The notes beneath the pieces are model-generated. The model was not told the DNA's origin. It did not search any database and saw only the letters and a program-made list of their open reading frames with translations. Below are positions 9,081 to 15,823 of a stretch of DNA of 18,746 nucleotides, piece after piece (the stretch's first letter is position 1; the number at the start of each line of letters is the position of its first letter). The position numbers and the translations under genes were made by a program. Where the stretch lies: the NCBI GenBank assembly GCA_002428015.1, contig DIZW01000052.1:1-18746 (forward strand), in the 5' to 3' direction. The DNA comes from Oxalobacteraceae bacterium UBA6018 (GTDB lineage: Bacteria > Pseudomonadota > Gammaproteobacteria > Burkholderiales > Burkholderiaceae_D).

Positions 9081-9313
9081 GTCGTTCTCAGAGTGTCATC
9101 TAGCGATCATTGCACTGCCGCGCGGCTGACGGGCTTGGCCTGGTGCCAGGCTGTTTATTCCCGTGGACAGCCGTGCAGGATAAAGGCTTTTTGTTTAACA
9201 GGCAATTATTACGCAACAATTCGCGCCACAGCCCGATTCTACCGTCGGCGCCCGCCTTTGCGTGCGGGCGCGGGAAACTTTTCTCGTCTGGTGCACATCA
9301 AACAGAAATAGTG

Positions 9314-9352
9314 CCATGCGGCAAAGTTGCGGCCAGTCAAGTTGCCGCATGG
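9314..9352. repeat. Perfect 11-base inverted repeat upstream of flp (candidate operator)
   Basis: CCATGCGGCAA at 9314-9324 is matched exactly by its reverse complement TTGCCGCATGG at 9342-9352, with a 17-base spacer. The spacer itself contains GTTGCGGC, one base different from GTTGCCGC in the right arm. The right arm lies just upstream of the TATAGT box at 9362-9367. Arm length and position fit a binding site for a dimeric regulator of the pilin promoter; the protein is unknown. Confidence 0.55.
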
Positions 9353-9361
9353 AATCGACCG

Positions 9362-9367
9362 TATAGT
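9362..9367 (+). promoter_or_regulatory. Possible -10 box of flp
   Basis: TATAGT matches the sigma-70 -10 consensus at five of six positions. The best -35 candidate, TTGCCG at 9342-9347, is only 14 bases away, shorter than the usual 16-18, so the promoter may need an activator, or the true start may differ. Confidence 0.35.
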
Positions 9368-9478
9368 GGACTCAATGGCGCGGCATCTGGAGCACGGCAG
9401 CAAGTGCTTCCGGACCGCAGGGCAGCGCGGCCCGCCGTGTCAGGGCTTGGTACTTTATCCACTCACTAGGAGTTTGTC

Positions 9479-9658
9479 ATGAGCACAATTATGTCGGCAG
9501 TCCGTCGCTTTATCGCTGACGAAGATGGCGTTACCGCACTGGAATACGGCATGATCGCGGCGCTGATCGCCGCCGTCATCGTCGGGGCCGTCAAGACCCT
9601 GGGCGGCGATATCAAAGGCACCTTCGGCACCATCGCCGACGCGCTGACCGCACCTTAA
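9479..9658 (+). CDS. flp: Flp-family type IVb prepilin
   Basis: Encodes the major subunit of the Tad/Flp pilus, inserted in the inner membrane and polymerised after cleavage by prepilin peptidase. The product has only 59 residues, typical of Flp pilins. A short charged leader ends at G17; processing between G17 and V18 gives a mature protein with E22 at position +5 and Y23 next to it, the Flp-motif Glu-Tyr pair. A hydrophobic helix follows at about residues 24-40 (GMIAALIAAVIVGAV), then a short polar tail. AGGAG lies 6 bases before the ATG. The gene is followed at once by a strong terminator, and the processing peptidase gene is next downstream. Its codons include several A/T-ending ones (ACA, ATT, CGT, TTT, GCT) that are scarce in the neighbouring genes. 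Identification is firm. Confidence 0.96.
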   Translation: MSTIMSAVRRFIADEDGVTALEYGMIAALIAAVIVGAVKTLGGDIKGTFGTIADALTAP

Positions 9659-9667
9659 GCGCTGAGC

Positions 9668-9707
9668 TAGCCCCCCGGGCGGGGCCCCGCCCGGGGGGCT
9701 ATTTTTT
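9668..9707 (+). terminator. Strong intrinsic terminator / attenuator after flp
   Basis: A perfect palindrome spans 9668-9701 (17-base arms, almost all G and C, no unpaired centre) and is followed by six T residues at 9702-9707. The transcript would form a very stable hairpin with a U-tract, 9 bases past the flp stop codon. Placed between the pilin and the assembly genes, it should cut most transcripts after flp while read-through, or a second promoter, serves the downstream genes. Confidence 0.93.
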
Positions 9708-9723
9708 CTGTCTGTTCCCGCCC

Positions 9724-9745
9724 GTTTCTATCTTGTTTCTATCTT
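9724..9745 (+). repeat. Tandem 11-base repeat in the cpaA leader
   Basis: GTTTCTATCTT occurs twice back to back (9724-9734 and 9735-9745), inside a pyrimidine-rich stretch between the terminator and the cpaA ribosome-binding site. Function unknown; it could be a small duplication or a binding site in the leader. Confidence 0.7.
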
Positions 9746-9764
9746 CTCCCCAGGAAGCACCGTC

Positions 9765-10298
9765 ATGCCAAACTCGACTTATCTTGATATGGCGCTGCTT
9801 GCATTGCTGTTTCTGGCGAGCGCGTTTGACCTGGCGCAACGCCGCATTCCCAATCGTCTGTTGCTGGTCGGCTTGCTCGCCGCCGCCGGATTGCAGCTGG
9901 CGCTGGCCGGCCCGCTCGCCCTGCTGTCGGTCTGCCTGGCCGGCTTCGTGCTCGGCCTGCTCATGTTCCTCCCCCTCTACCTGGCCGGCGCCATGGCCGC
10001 CGGCGACGTCAAGCTGATGGCCACCGTGGGCGCCTTCGCCGGCCCGGCCCTGGTGCTGCAGATCTGCCTGGCCACCTACTGCGTCGGCGGCGTGATGGCG
10101 CTGGTGATCGTGCTGGTGCTGGGCCGCGCCCGCGCCGCCTTCACCAACGTGGCGGCCGTGATGCGCCCGATCCTGATGCGCCTGCGCGGCATCCCGCTGG
10201 TGGACGAACCGCTGCCCCTGCCCAGCGTCGGCGGCATGCCGTACGCGCTCGCCATCTCGCTCGGCAGCCTGCTCGTCTTGTGGTTGCAGCGGGGCTAA
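9765..10298 (+). CDS. cpaA: Prepilin peptidase CpaA/TadV (A24 family)
   Basis: Inner-membrane aspartic protease that cleaves the leader of Flp prepilin. The product has 177 residues, several hydrophobic helices, and the two catalytic aspartates of the A24 family: D22 in FDLAQRRIPN at the end of the first helix, and D81 in the GDVKLM motif (80-85). It lacks the N-terminal cytoplasmic methylation domain of PilD/GspO, as usual for the short Tad-type peptidases of about 150-180 residues. A conserved C-terminal GGMPYALAI stretch is present at 156-164. The start at 9765 has AGGAAG 8 bases upstream. It lies 106 bases after flp, past the terminator, and 111 bases before the AAA+ ATPase gene. Its likely substrate is the adjacent Flp; any pseudopilins would be encoded outside the window. 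Confidence 0.93.
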   Translation: MPNSTYLDMALLALLFLASAFDLAQRRIPNRLLLVGLLAAAGLQLALAGPLALLSVCLAGFVLGLLMFLPLYLAGAMAAGDVKLMATVGAFAGPALVLQICLATYCVGGVMALVIVLVLGRARAAFTNVAAVMRPILMRLRGIPLVDEPLPLPSVGGMPYALAISLGSLLVLWLQRG

Positions 10299-10409
10299 TT
10301 CCCGCGTTCAAAATTGCTTGCTTTGGGTCAAAGGCCGCCGGCCCCCGGTGGCTAGAATCCAATTATGTCCTTTAGAAACAACGATTTGGCTTTCCAAGGA
10401 GCATGAAAA
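10299..10409 (+). promoter_or_regulatory. Gap between cpaA and the AAA+ gene, possible internal promoter
   Basis: This 111-base gap holds a GC-rich hairpin at 10334-10352 (8-base arms including one G-U pair, 3-base loop) directly followed by TAGAAT at 10353-10358, a fair -10 box without a matching -35. AGGAG at 10397-10401 lies 8 bases before the ATG at 10410. An upstream ATG at 10403 opens a 4-codon frame ending in TGA at 10415-10417, overlapping the real start. An internal promoter is possible but weakly supported. Confidence 0.3.
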
Positions 10410-11837
10410 ATGAGTGATGCCGACCTGAACGCGATCGCTGGCGCGCCTCCCCCGCGCGCCGCCGCCGGCAGCCTGGACGAGGCCGTCACGCGCATGCCGG
10501 CCCAGCCCAAGACGGTGCGCGACACTGGCCTGGAGCAGTCGCTGGTCGTCGAGCTGGTCGCCAAGGCCATGTACGCGGACGGGCGCATGCATCTGCCGGT
10601 GTTGACCGCGCGCCTGCGCCTGTCGATCAACGTGATGCGCGAGGTGCTCGGCTTCATGCTGGCCGAGCAGCTGGTCGAGGTGACCGCGCGCGGCGACTCC
10701 GACCTGGACGTGCACTACCAGCTGACCGCGGCCGGGCGCGTGCGCGCGGCCGACTTCCTCAGCCGCTGCCGCTACGCCGGACCGGCCCCGGTCACCCTGG
10801 CCGCCTACCGCGACCTGGTGTTGCGCCAGTCCAGCCGCCACGCCCAGGTGGGGCGCATCAGCGCCGCCGACATGGCCGCCGCCTTCGCCGACGACACCCT
10901 GGAGCGGGGCGCGCGCGAGCTGATCGGCGCGGCCCTGCAGTCGAGCCGCTCGCTGCTGCTGTACGGCCCTTCCGGCAGCGGCAAGACCACCCTGGCGCGC
11001 AAGCTGGGCCAGCTGCAGCAGGGCGTGGTGGCGGTGCCGTACGCGATCCTGGTCGACCAGGCCATCATCCAGATCTACGATCCGCTGGTGCACCTGGCCG
11101 CGGCCCCCCTGCAGGCGCGCCAGGCGGCCGACCGCCGCAGCACCGACAGCCGCTGGGCCCTGTGCCAGCGCCCGCTGGTGCAGGTCGGCGCCGAGCTGGG
11201 CGCCGAGATGCTCGACCTGCGCCGGGACGAGGCCGGCGGGGTCTACCACGCGCCGCCGCACTGCATGGCCAACAACGGCATCCTCGTCGTCGACGACCTG
11301 GGCCGCCAGCGCGTGGCCACCAGCGACCTGCTCAACCGCTGGAGCGGCCCGCTCGACTGCGGCACCGACCAGCTCACCATGGACGGCGGCCACAAGATCA
11401 GCGTGCCCTTCGACGTCACCTTGCTGTTCGCCACCAACATCGCGCCCCATCTGCTGCTCGACGAATCGTCGATGCGCCGGATCGGCTACAAGATCCACAT
11501 CGGCGCGCTGGGCGAGGCGGGCTACCGCGCGCTGATGCGGCGCCAGTGCCGCGCCAGCGGCATCGCCTACGACGATCAGGCTGTCGAGCACCTGATCGCG
11601 CGCCTGCACGCGCCGGCCGGGCGCGCGCTGCTGGCGAGCTACCCCGCCGAGCTGCTGAGCCGCGTCGCCGACTTCGCCAGCTTCGCCGGAGCGGCGCCCC
11701 GGCTGACCATCCCCGCCCTCGAGCAGGCCTGGCTCAGCATGTTTGCCGGCACCAGTAGCGGCGCGCCGGCCCCGGCGCAGCCGAGCGTTCCTCACTTCGC
11801 CGACTGCGGCGATTCCTTGCTGGAGAAAATATCATGA
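10410..11837 (+). CDS. AAA+ ATPase encoded in the Tad locus, role unknown
   Basis: A 475-residue cytoplasmic protein that is not one of the classical Tad components. Residues 40-120 look like a winged-helix fold (LPVLTARLRLSINVMREVL, then YQLTAAGRVRAADFL). The AAA+ module follows: Walker A GPSGSGKTT at 186-194, Walker B ILVVDD at 291-296, sensor-1 FATN at 340-343 and a possible arginine finger R356/R357 in SMRRIGYKI. About 115 residues of helical lid and a short Pro/Ala-rich tail complete it. No membrane segment is visible. Its stop codon overlaps the cpaB start (ATGA), so the two are translationally coupled, which points to a role in pilus assembly or its control. By analogy with AAA+ remodelling proteins it could act as a chaperone on an assembly component, or use the winged-helix part to bind nucleic acid. 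I cannot name it. Confidence 0.85.
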   Translation: MSDADLNAIAGAPPPRAAAGSLDEAVTRMPAQPKTVRDTGLEQSLVVELVAKAMYADGRMHLPVLTARLRLSINVMREVLGFMLAEQLVEVTARGDSDLDVHYQLTAAGRVRAADFLSRCRYAGPAPVTLAAYRDLVLRQSSRHAQVGRISAADMAAAFADDTLERGARELIGAALQSSRSLLLYGPSGSGKTTLARKLGQLQQGVVAVPYAILVDQAIIQIYDPLVHLAAAPLQARQAADRRSTDSRWALCQRPLVQVGAELGAEMLDLRRDEAGGVYHAPPHCMANNGILVVDDLGRQRVATSDLLNRWSGPLDCGTDQLTMDGGHKISVPFDVTLLFATNIAPHLLLDESSMRRIGYKIHIGALGEAGYRALMRRQCRASGIAYDDQAVEHLIARLHAPAGRALLASYPAELLSRVADFASFAGAAPRLTIPALEQAWLSMFAGTSSGAPAPAQPSVPHFADCGDSLLEKIS

Positions 11838-12703
11838 AAAACAAGCGTGCCCTGGTCATGCTGGCCGTCGCGGTCCTGTTGGGGATCGTCGCCGTGGCGC
11901 TGGCGTCGCGCTGGCTGTTGGGTGAAAAGGTCGCAAAGGCCAGCTGCGTGGTGGTGGCCAGCGCCGACATCAGCCGCGGCCAGCGTCTCTCGCCGGACAT
12001 GTTCACGACGATGGAGCGCGGCGCCGCCGAGATTCCCAAGGACGCGTTCACCGATCCGGCCCTGCTGGCCGAGCGTGTCCTCAAGAGCAACGTCGGCAAG
12101 GGCGAGATCATGAGCCAGTCCAAGCTGGCGCCGGCCGGCACCATGGGCGGCCTGTCGGCCCTGATCACCGAGGGCAAGCGCGCCATCACCGTGCGCGTGA
12201 ACGACGTGATCGGCGTGGCCGGCTTCGCCCTGCCGGGCAATTACGTCGACATCATCGTGCACACCGAGCGCGATCCGGGCGAGCACGACAACAACGTGCG
12301 CGGCGCCACCCACGTGTCCAAGATCGTGCTCGAACGCATCCTGGTGCTGGCCGTCGCCCAGGAGGTCAGCCGCGACGAGACCAAGCCCAAGGTGGTCAAC
12401 GCGGTGACGCTCGAGGTCACGCCCGAGCAGGCCGAGAAGCTCGACCTGGCGCGCGGGGTCGGCACCCTGTCGCTGGCGCTGCGCAACCAGATCGATCCCA
12501 ACCTGCCCGACACCGAGGGCGCCACCAAGCGCAGCCTGCTCGACGAGAAGACGCCGGTGCCGGCGCCGGCCGCCCCCGCGCCGCTCAAGCGGGTGGTGCT
12601 GCGCGTGCGTCGCCCGCTGCCGCCGCCGGCCCAGATGCCCCAGGTCAAGCGCAACTGCGTGAGCGTGCTCAACGGCTTGCACCTGTCGCAAGAGTGCTTC
12701 TGA
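11834..12703 (+). CDS. cpaB: Flp pilus assembly protein CpaB/RcpC
   Basis: Periplasmic, inner-membrane-anchored protein thought to link the Tad inner-membrane complex with the secretin. The 289-residue product begins with a basic stretch and a hydrophobic anchor (about 6-28), followed by an SAF domain: VVVASADISRGQRL at about 39-52 and LPGNYVDIIVHTERDPG, the core motif of the CpaB/RcpC family, at about 133-149. The conserved VTLEVTPEQAEKLDLA segment lies at 191-206. The C-terminal ~55 residues are Pro/Arg-rich and end with two cysteines (C275, C288) that might form a disulfide. It overlaps the AAA+ gene by 4 bases (ATGA) and precedes cpaC by 26 bases. No strong separate ribosome site is seen, consistent with coupling. 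Confidence 0.93.
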   Translation: MKNKRALVMLAVAVLLGIVAVALASRWLLGEKVAKASCVVVASADISRGQRLSPDMFTTMERGAAEIPKDAFTDPALLAERVLKSNVGKGEIMSQSKLAPAGTMGGLSALITEGKRAITVRVNDVIGVAGFALPGNYVDIIVHTERDPGEHDNNVRGATHVSKIVLERILVLAVAQEVSRDETKPKVVNAVTLEVTPEQAEKLDLARGVGTLSLALRNQIDPNLPDTEGATKRSLLDEKTPVPAPAAPAPLKRVVLRVRRPLPPPAQMPQVKRNCVSVLNGLHLSQECF

Positions 12704-12729
12704 ATCTTCATGCCCGTCACTAGTCAAAG

Positions 12730-14298
12730 ATGGACGATATGCATCACTCCACTAGCATCCAAGGATTACGCCGCACGCGTCTGCAGTGCGCTCTCGGACT
12801 GGCGCTGACGCTGGCGCAGGGGGCCGCGCTGGCGGCCCAGGGCGCGCCGGCCGCGCACGCAGCCCACGCGGCGGCGGCGGCGCCGCCCACCATCGCCGAG
12901 ACGGTCGAGAACGGCCCGCGCTGCGCCGGCGAGGCGGCGCTGCCGGCCAAGATGACCCTGTTCATGGGCAAGTCGAACCTGATGCGCCTGCCCGAGCCGG
13001 TGCAGCACCGCAGCGTCGGCGACAACACCGTGGTGCAGGCGATGCTGGTCGCGCCCGACACCCTGTACCTGCTCGGGGTCGACGTCGGCACCACCAACAT
13101 GATTATCCAGGGCAAGAGCGGCGCCTGCAGCATCGTCGACCTGAACGTGCTGATGGACCCGGCCGCCCTGCAGGCCGCGCTGGCGCTGGCCATGCCGGAG
13201 GAGAAGAACATCAAGGTCAGCAGCGCCGCCGAGGCGCTGGTGCTGACCGGCACCGTGAGCGACGCCGAGGCGGTCCAGCGCGCCTTCGAGCTGGCCGTGG
13301 TGTTCATGCACCAGCCGCTGCACAAGCTGCTCAAGAAGGGCGACGACGCCGGCACCCGGCAGTCGAGCCAGGCCACCAGCAAGGTCATCTATTCGCCCGA
13401 TTCCCGCATCGTCAACCTGCTCAGCGTGACCGCGCCCCAGCAGGTGATGCTGGAAGTGAAGATCGCCGAGGTCTCCAAGACCCTGCTCGAGAAGCTCGAG
13501 GGCGCGGCCACCTGGAGCTTCGCCTCGGGCAGCTGGGCTACCACCTTGCTGTCGAATTTCCTCACCGGCGCGGCCGGCGCCGGCATCGACCTGCGCAAGT
13601 CGAACGGCAACCGCCTGCACGCCGACGCCCAGAAGCAGGACGGGCTGGTGCGCATCCTGGCCGAACCGAACGTGATGGCCATCAGCGGCCAGGAGGGCAG
13701 CTTCCTGGCCGGCGGCAAGATCTTCGTGCCGGTCGCCCAGGACAACAACAAGGTCACCCTCGAGGAGAAGGAGTTCGGGGTCGGCCTGCGCTTCACCCCC
13801 ACGGTGCTGGCCGGCGGGCGCATCAACCTGAAGGTGGCGCCCGAGGTGTCGGAAATCTCGCGCGAAGGCATTGGCATCTCCGCCGCCGGCTTCACCGGCG
13901 CCGCCGTGCTGCCGCTGATCACCACGCGCCGCGCCAGCACCACGGTGCAGCTGTACGACGGCCAGAGCTTCGCCATCGGCGGGCTGATCAAGAACAACCT
14001 GGCCACCAGCCTGAAGGGCTTGCCTGTGCTGGGCGAGGTGCCCATCCTGGGCGCCCTGTTTCGCAGCAGCGACTACCAGCAGGACCGCACCGAGCTGGTG
14101 TTCGTGATCACGCCCCACCTGGTCAAGCCGCTGCCGGCCAATTACACGCTGCCGACCGACGGCATCAAGGCGCCGGCCCGCTCCGAGCTGATGCTGGGCG
14201 GGCGCCTGGAGGGCCACAGCACGGCGGCGGAGACGGCCGCGGTGGCGCGCGCGCGCGCGCCCGCCCCGGACAGCGCCAGCGGTTTCGAACTCAAATAA
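12730..14298 (+). CDS. cpaC: Tad pilus outer-membrane secretin CpaC/RcpA
   Basis: Forms the outer-membrane channel through which the Flp pilus emerges. The product has 522 residues, with an arginine-containing signal peptide and hydrophobic core at about 14-36 and cleavage near the AxA around 34-45. A secretin N-terminal domain (about 70-145, with LPEPVQHRSVGDN), a BON-like stretch (IKVSSAAEALVLTGTVSDAE at 161-180) and the secretin core follow. The C-terminal signature is clear: VPILGALFRSSDYQQDRTEL at 437-456, then VFVITPHLVKP. The family is usually 450-550 residues. Start choice is uncertain: 12730 has little ribosome-site sequence, whereas the ATG at 12739 has AAGATGGA just upstream; both are in frame. 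The tail after residue 480 is Ala-rich and includes a (GC)8 tract in the DNA. The lipoprotein that follows 9 bases later may act as its pilotin or partner. Confidence 0.94.
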   Translation: MDDMHHSTSIQGLRRTRLQCALGLALTLAQGAALAAQGAPAAHAAHAAAAAPPTIAETVENGPRCAGEAALPAKMTLFMGKSNLMRLPEPVQHRSVGDNTVVQAMLVAPDTLYLLGVDVGTTNMIIQGKSGACSIVDLNVLMDPAALQAALALAMPEEKNIKVSSAAEALVLTGTVSDAEAVQRAFELAVVFMHQPLHKLLKKGDDAGTRQSSQATSKVIYSPDSRIVNLLSVTAPQQVMLEVKIAEVSKTLLEKLEGAATWSFASGSWATTLLSNFLTGAAGAGIDLRKSNGNRLHADAQKQDGLVRILAEPNVMAISGQEGSFLAGGKIFVPVAQDNNKVTLEEKEFGVGLRFTPTVLAGGRINLKVAPEVSEISREGIGISAAGFTGAAVLPLITTRRASTTVQLYDGQSFAIGGLIKNNLATSLKGLPVLGEVPILGALFRSSDYQQDRTELVFVITPHLVKPLPANYTLPTDGIKAPARSELMLGGRLEGHSTAAETAAVARARAPAPDSASGFELK

Positions 14299-14307
14299 GG
14301 AGACGCC

Positions 14308-14577
14308 ATGCACACCCCCCTTCGCTACACCGCGGTCCTGCTGCTGGCGGCCCTGAGCGGCTGCGTCTCGACCGCGCCCAACTTCGACCAGGGCTTCGGC
14401 AACTCGGTGCGGGCGGCGGTGGCCGCCCAGGTCATCGACCCGGCCGCGGCGCGCAACCCCAACCCGGTGGCCGGCATCGACGGGCGCGCCGCCGTCGCCG
14501 CCCAGCACGACTACGTGCGCGCCTTCTCCACGCCGCAGGCGGCGCCGCGCTCGATGATCGACAGCGCCGGCAAGTGA
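14308..14577 (+). CDS. Small CpaD-like pilus lipoprotein
   Basis: An 89-residue lipoprotein with a clear lipobox (LSGC, cleavage before C19) after a short hydrophobic signal. The mature part has a compact motif, FGNSVRAAVAAQVIDP at about 30-45, then DGRAAVAAQHDYVRAF at 58-73. This spacing recalls the end of CpaD (a Cys-x-Asn-x-x-x-Met-x-x-x-Pro stretch followed by Asp-x-Arg and Tyr), but the rest of a full-length CpaD (~200 residues) is absent. It sits 9 bases after cpaC with AAGGAG in front of its ATG, and in front of cpaE, exactly the CpaD slot of other Tad loci. I infer that it supports secretin insertion or stability. The CpaD link rests on my reading of short motifs and needs a profile comparison. 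Confidence 0.8.
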   Translation: MHTPLRYTAVLLLAALSGCVSTAPNFDQGFGNSVRAAVAAQVIDPAAARNPNPVAGIDGRAAVAAQHDYVRAFSTPQAAPRSMIDSAGK

Positions 14578-14647
14578 CAGCGGGGCGGCCGGCCTGGCGT
14601 AGCCGGTCCCTGCTGCTGATGCAATACGCCACCAACGAGGACTGCCA

Positions 14648-15823
14648 ATGAAAGCCTTACTCATCACACGCGACAGCCTGCTGAACGCGGAAATCGCGTC
14701 CCAGGGGGCGGCGCGGGTGCCGCCGCTCACCCTGGTGGCCACCCGCGCCAGCTTGCGCGAGGCGCTCGACCGCCTCGTGTCCGATGCGCCGGCCCTGGTG
14801 ATCGTCGACGCCAGCGATTTCGAGCCGAGCGAGGCCGACCAACTCGAACGCCTGTCCAAGCACTACCCGGGCGCCAGCTTCATGCTGCTCACCCGCGAGC
14901 ACCAGCAGGACTTGCTCATCCGCGCCATGCGCGCCGGCGTGCGCGAAGTGCTGCAGCTGCCGCTGGTGCACCGCGCCTTCCATGAGGCGATGGACCGGGT
15001 GGCGGCCAGCGTCGGCGTCACCAGCATGCACGACGGCAAGGTGCTGGCCTTCATCTCGTGCAAGGGCGGCAGCGGCGCCACCTTCATTTCCACCAACTTT
15101 TCCTACGCGCTGGCCACCCTGGTCGACAAGAAGGTGCTGCTGATCGACCTGCACGGCCAGTTCGGCGACGCCACCCTGTACGTGTCGGACCAGAAGGCGG
15201 CGATGACGCTGTCGGACGTGTGCGGCCAGATCGCCCGGCTCGACGCGGCCTTCCTCGCCTCCTGCCTGGTGCACATCACGCCCGGCTTCGGCATCCTGGC
15301 CGCGGCCGACGACCCGACCCGCGCGGTCGACCTCAAGGCCGACCACATGGACGCGATCCTGCGCGTGGCGCGCCAGAACTACGACTACATCGTGCTCGAC
15401 GTGGGACGCCAGATCGACGCCATCTCGCTGCGCGCGCTCGACAGCGCCGACGCCATCTACCCGGTGCTGCAGCTGGGCCTGCCGGACATCCGCGACGGCC
15501 GCCGCCTGCTCGACATCTTCCGCTCGCTCGGCTACCCGATCGAGAACACGCGCCTGATCGTGAACCGCTACGAGAAGGGCGGCAAGCTGCGCCTGCAGGA
15601 CCTGCAAAGCGCGCTCGGGGCCGAGGTGCTGCACACCATCCCCAACGACTACCTGGCCGTCACCGACTCGGTCAACCAGGGCGTGCCGGCCCTGCAGCTG
15701 TCGCGCTCGGCCCCGATCTCGCGCAGCCTCACCGAGCTGGTCGAGCTGATCACGGCGCGCCGGCTGCCGGAGAACAAGGGCTTGTTCGACCGCCTGTTCG
15801 GCCGCGGCGACCATGACCAGTAA
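14648..15823 (+). CDS. cpaE: Tad pilus localisation ATPase CpaE/TadZ (ParA/MinD-like)
   Basis: Positions the pilus machine, usually at a cell pole. The 391-residue product has an N-terminal receiver-like domain (1-120) and a MinD/ParA ATPase domain (about 128-375). The receiver-like part has an acidic D54 in VIVDASD, but the usual Lys-Pro near its end is LPL, so normal phosphorylation is doubtful. The deviant Walker A is KGGSGAT at 139-145: the signature lysine K139 is kept, while the second lysine is alanine (A144), as is often seen in CpaE/TadZ. LLIDLHGQFGD at 164-174 is the switch region. GAGGA 6 bases upstream of the ATG is a fair ribosome site. The 70-base gap after the lipoprotein gene shows nothing else. 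It overlaps or closely abuts cpaF depending on the start used there. Confidence 0.92.
   Translation: MKALLITRDSLLNAEIASQGAARVPPLTLVATRASLREALDRLVSDAPALVIVDASDFEPSEADQLERLSKHYPGASFMLLTREHQQDLLIRAMRAGVREVLQLPLVHRAFHEAMDRVAASVGVTSMHDGKVLAFISCKGGSGATFISTNFSYALATLVDKKVLLIDLHGQFGDATLYVSDQKAAMTLSDVCGQIARLDAAFLASCLVHITPGFGILAAADDPTRAVDLKADHMDAILRVARQNYDYIVLDVGRQIDAISLRALDSADAIYPVLQLGLPDIRDGRRLLDIFRSLGYPIENTRLIVNRYEKGGKLRLQDLQSALGAEVLHTIPNDYLAVTDSVNQGVPALQLSRSAPISRSLTELVELITARRLPENKGLFDRLFGRGDHDQ

Larger units (their letters stand above)
9081..9478. promoter_or_regulatory. Shared upstream region of GGDEF gene and flp
   Basis: A 398-base gene-free stretch between divergent genes. Its middle (about 9155-9240) is AT-richer and may hold the minus-strand promoter of the GGDEF gene, though no convincing box pair stands out. 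It also contains a 14-base palindrome GCCTGGTGCCAGGC at 9138-9151 and an 8-base inverted repeat GCGCCCGC/GCGGGCGC at 9248-9255 and 9264-9271. The flp side carries an 11-base inverted repeat and a -10-like box, listed separately. If the box at 9362-9367 is used, the flp transcript has a leader of roughly 105 bases. I see no protein-coding gene or recognisable RNA gene here. Confidence 0.5.

Noticed and set aside
9151..9170. LexA-like site (CTGT ... ACAG) upstream of the GGDEF gene
   Set aside because: The spacer is 12 bases, whereas the LexA box needs 8 between CTGT and ACAG; the halves are short enough to occur by chance.
9248..9271. Hairpin GCGCCCGC/GCGGGCGC as a terminator
   Set aside because: No gene ends nearby on either strand, and the T residues downstream are not adjacent to the stem.
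9318..9347. Sigma-54 type promoter (GG ... GC) upstream of flp
   Set aside because: The GG and GC pairs are 7 or 11 bases apart rather than 10, and the rest of the consensus is poor.
12766..14859. Long minus-strand frame (697 codons) opposite cpaC, and similar ones at 10308-11795 and 14657-15943
   Set aside because: These are shadows of clear Tad genes in a GC-rich genome, with no family motifs and no ribosome sites.
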